Below, piece after piece: positions 7,083 to 8,014 of a stretch of DNA of 8,014 nucleotides. The notes beneath the pieces are model-generated. The model saw only the letters and a program-made list of their open reading frames with translations, had not been told where the DNA came from and made no database searches. The stretch is from assembly GCA_018780025.1 (NCBI GenBank), contig JADMKH010000260.1:6802-14815 (forward strand), in the 5' to 3' direction. Source of the stretch: Thiobacillus sp. Lineage in GTDB: Bacteria > Pseudomonadota > Gammaproteobacteria > Burkholderiales > Thiobacillaceae. Numbering within the stretch: the stretch's first letter is position 1; every line of letters begins with the position of its first letter. Both the position numbers and the translations under genes were made by a program.

Positions 7083-7923
7083 TCAGCGGCACCTGGGTAC
7101 GCTTGAAAAAGCTCCGGTAGTTGCTGTAATCGCGATCGTCGGCGGGGGCAAATCCGCGCACCTGCGGCAATCCCAGCGACCGGGCCGCAAGCTGCAGCAC
7201 GTTCAGTCCCTCTGGGTCGCGCGCCATATTGATGAAGGCCTGGCGGACCTTTTCGCCGTCGGCCGCGCTGATCCGCGGCGACGTCATGACAGCCAGATCA
7301 AAATACGCTTCCGACTCGGCCAGTACCCGATACTTCAGTTGGCGACGCTGGGCAAAATCAGCCATCACCTGATGGTTCACCCCGGCAGCGGCCACCTGCC
7401 CCGACACGAGTTGCCCCATGGAGGCTTCCTGGTTCCCGGAAAAAACCGGCACCACCTTGATGCCGGCGCGCACCAGCAAATCCATCGGCACGTAATAGCC
7501 GGTGACGCCATACGGGTTGGCAAACGCCACCGGCTTGTCGTCCAGTTCCTGCAAGGACTTGATCGGCGAGCTGTCGAGCACCACCACCTGGCCGCGTATG
7601 CCCGGCGAATCCTGGCGGGCCAGCACGCGCCAGCCCAGGCGGTCGCGCTTCGGCGTGAACAAATGGTTGGTGTAGGCAAAGTCGAGTTGCCCGGCCACCG
7701 CGCGGTCGGTGGTTTCGTTGGCGGTGCGCCCGATATGCAGCTCAAGCGGAACCCCTGAACGCATCGAAACATAATTCAGGATGGGATTCCAGTAAGCCGC
7801 CGTCGCTTGCAGGCTTCGCTGGTTGAGCACGCCAAAAGCGTAGGGGGTTTGCGGGGCAGCCTGACACGTTGCGCCCAGCATCAAGGCCAGGCACATCCAG
7901 AGTCTCCCCATCTTGTTTCCCAT
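7075..7923 (-). CDS. PhnD-like periplasmic substrate-binding protein
   Basis: This 282-residue secreted solute-binding protein belongs to the phosphate/phosphite/phosphonate (PhnD/TauA-type) periplasmic-binding superfamily. A Sec signal peptide covers residues 1-23 (hydrophobic WMCLALMLGA, cleavage near QAA|PQ). Cys20 does not sit in a canonical lipobox. Mature features are YAFGVLNQRS (28-37), the AYWNPILNYVSMRSGVPLEL stretch (43-62), GQLDFAYTN (78-86), FANPYGVTGYYVP (134-146), the VSGQVAAAGVN segment (173-183) and the C-terminal FAPADDRDYSNYRSF (258-272), all in family order. No permease or ATPase gene adjoins it: downstream is the GGDEF/EAL gene (8-bp overlap) and upstream is a promoter. 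It therefore more likely senses than transports. The ATG at 7923 has no Shine-Dalgarno. The in-frame ATG at 7911 has GGGA 6 bases upstream and would give 278 residues with an equally good signal peptide. Confidence 0.88.
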   Translation of the reverse strand: MGNKMGRLWMCLALMLGATCQAAPQTPYAFGVLNQRSLQATAAYWNPILNYVSMRSGVPLELHIGRTANETTDRAVAGQLDFAYTNHLFTPKRDRLGWRVLARQDSPGIRGQVVVLDSSPIKSLQELDDKPVAFANPYGVTGYYVPMDLLVRAGIKVVPVFSGNQEASMGQLVSGQVAAAGVNHQVMADFAQRRQLKYRVLAESEAYFDLAVMTSPRISAADGEKVRQAFINMARDPEGLNVLQLAARSLGLPQVRGFAPADDRDYSNYRSFFKRTQVPLNE

Positions 7924-7960
7924 TATTTATTATCGGGTCGGCGAATATTATTGTCCGGCG

Positions 7961-7990
7961 AGTGTACCTTGTTCACTTGCCACTTCTCAA
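7961..7990 (-). promoter_or_regulatory. Sigma-70-like promoter for the SBP-GGDEF/EAL operon
   Basis: On the minus strand TTGAGA (7990-7985, 5 of 6 to TTGACA) and TACACT (7966-7961, 4 of 6 to TATAAT) are 18 bases apart. This would start transcription near 7954 and leave a leader of about 30-45 bases, depending on which ATG is used. An inverted repeat, CCTTG/CAAGG with arms at 7967-7971 and 7988-7992, spans the spacer and part of the -35, and CACTT is repeated at 7974-7978 and 7981-7985. These could form an operator. The placement makes the binding-protein gene the first gene of its transcript. Confidence 0.5.
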
Positions 7991-8004
7991 GGTTTGGGTG
8001 TCGT

Positions 8005-8014
8005 GGGGGGGGGG
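8005..8014. repeat. Run of ten G at the window edge
   Basis: The last ten bases are all G. Nothing else in the window has a homopolymer of this length. It may be a genuine homopolymer, or a low-quality contig end, because poly-G is a known sequencing artefact. Bases next to it should be trusted less. Confidence 0.9.

Noticed and set aside
7054..7758. 234-codon open frame on the plus strand
   Set aside because: It is antisense to the PhnD-like gene, which has a signal peptide and family motifs; the antisense product shows none.
7075..7923. Binding protein as part of a phosphonate ABC importer
   Set aside because: No permease or ATPase gene is adjacent in the window, and the gene is coupled to a c-di-GMP enzyme. 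The possibility remains only if transporter genes lie beyond the right edge.

Overview
The window is ordinary-looking chromosomal DNA of a Gram-negative proteobacterium. The gene families and moderately GC-rich codon use fit a betaproteobacterium (possibly Nitrosomonadales), but no rRNA or other phylogenetic marker is present, so this is only an inference from gene content. I saw no tRNA, rRNA, CRISPR array, insertion sequence, integrase or phage gene.

Layout. (1) Positions 1-1675, minus strand: a membrane glycosyltransferase of the BcsA/cellulose-synthase type with a C-terminal PilZ (c-di-GMP-binding) domain. Its 3' end lies beyond the left edge. (2) A 109-bp divergent intergenic region. (3) Positions 1785-4647, plus strand: three closely spaced genes in the same direction. 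They encode an NTF2/SnoaL-like small protein, a YheT-family alpha/beta hydrolase, and an AlgC-type phosphomannomutase/phosphoglucomutase that starts with GTG. (4) A 38-bp gap where the pmm/pgm gene and the next gene meet tail to tail. (5) Positions 4686-7923, minus strand: a two-gene operon read right to left. The first gene encodes a PhnD-like periplasmic substrate-binding protein. Its end overlaps by 8 bp the start of a 798-residue membrane protein with a periplasmic sensor region, HAMP, PAS, GGDEF and EAL domains. (6) A short promoter-bearing region, ending in a run of ten G at the right edge.

How the genes may work together. Two elements deal with cyclic di-GMP: the GGDEF/EAL protein, whose synthesis and hydrolysis motifs both look intact, and the PilZ glycosyltransferase, which should be switched on by c-di-GMP. 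The phosphohexomutase between them makes hexose-1-phosphate, which feeds the nucleotide sugars used by such synthases. The most interesting unit is the SBP-GGDEF/EAL pair. A solute-binding protein with no transporter genes beside it is translationally coupled to a c-di-GMP enzyme with a periplasmic domain. This resembles the NspS-MbaA arrangement of Vibrio cholerae, but with a PhnD-type rather than a PotD-type binding protein. The resemblance is architectural and inferred from gene order and domains.
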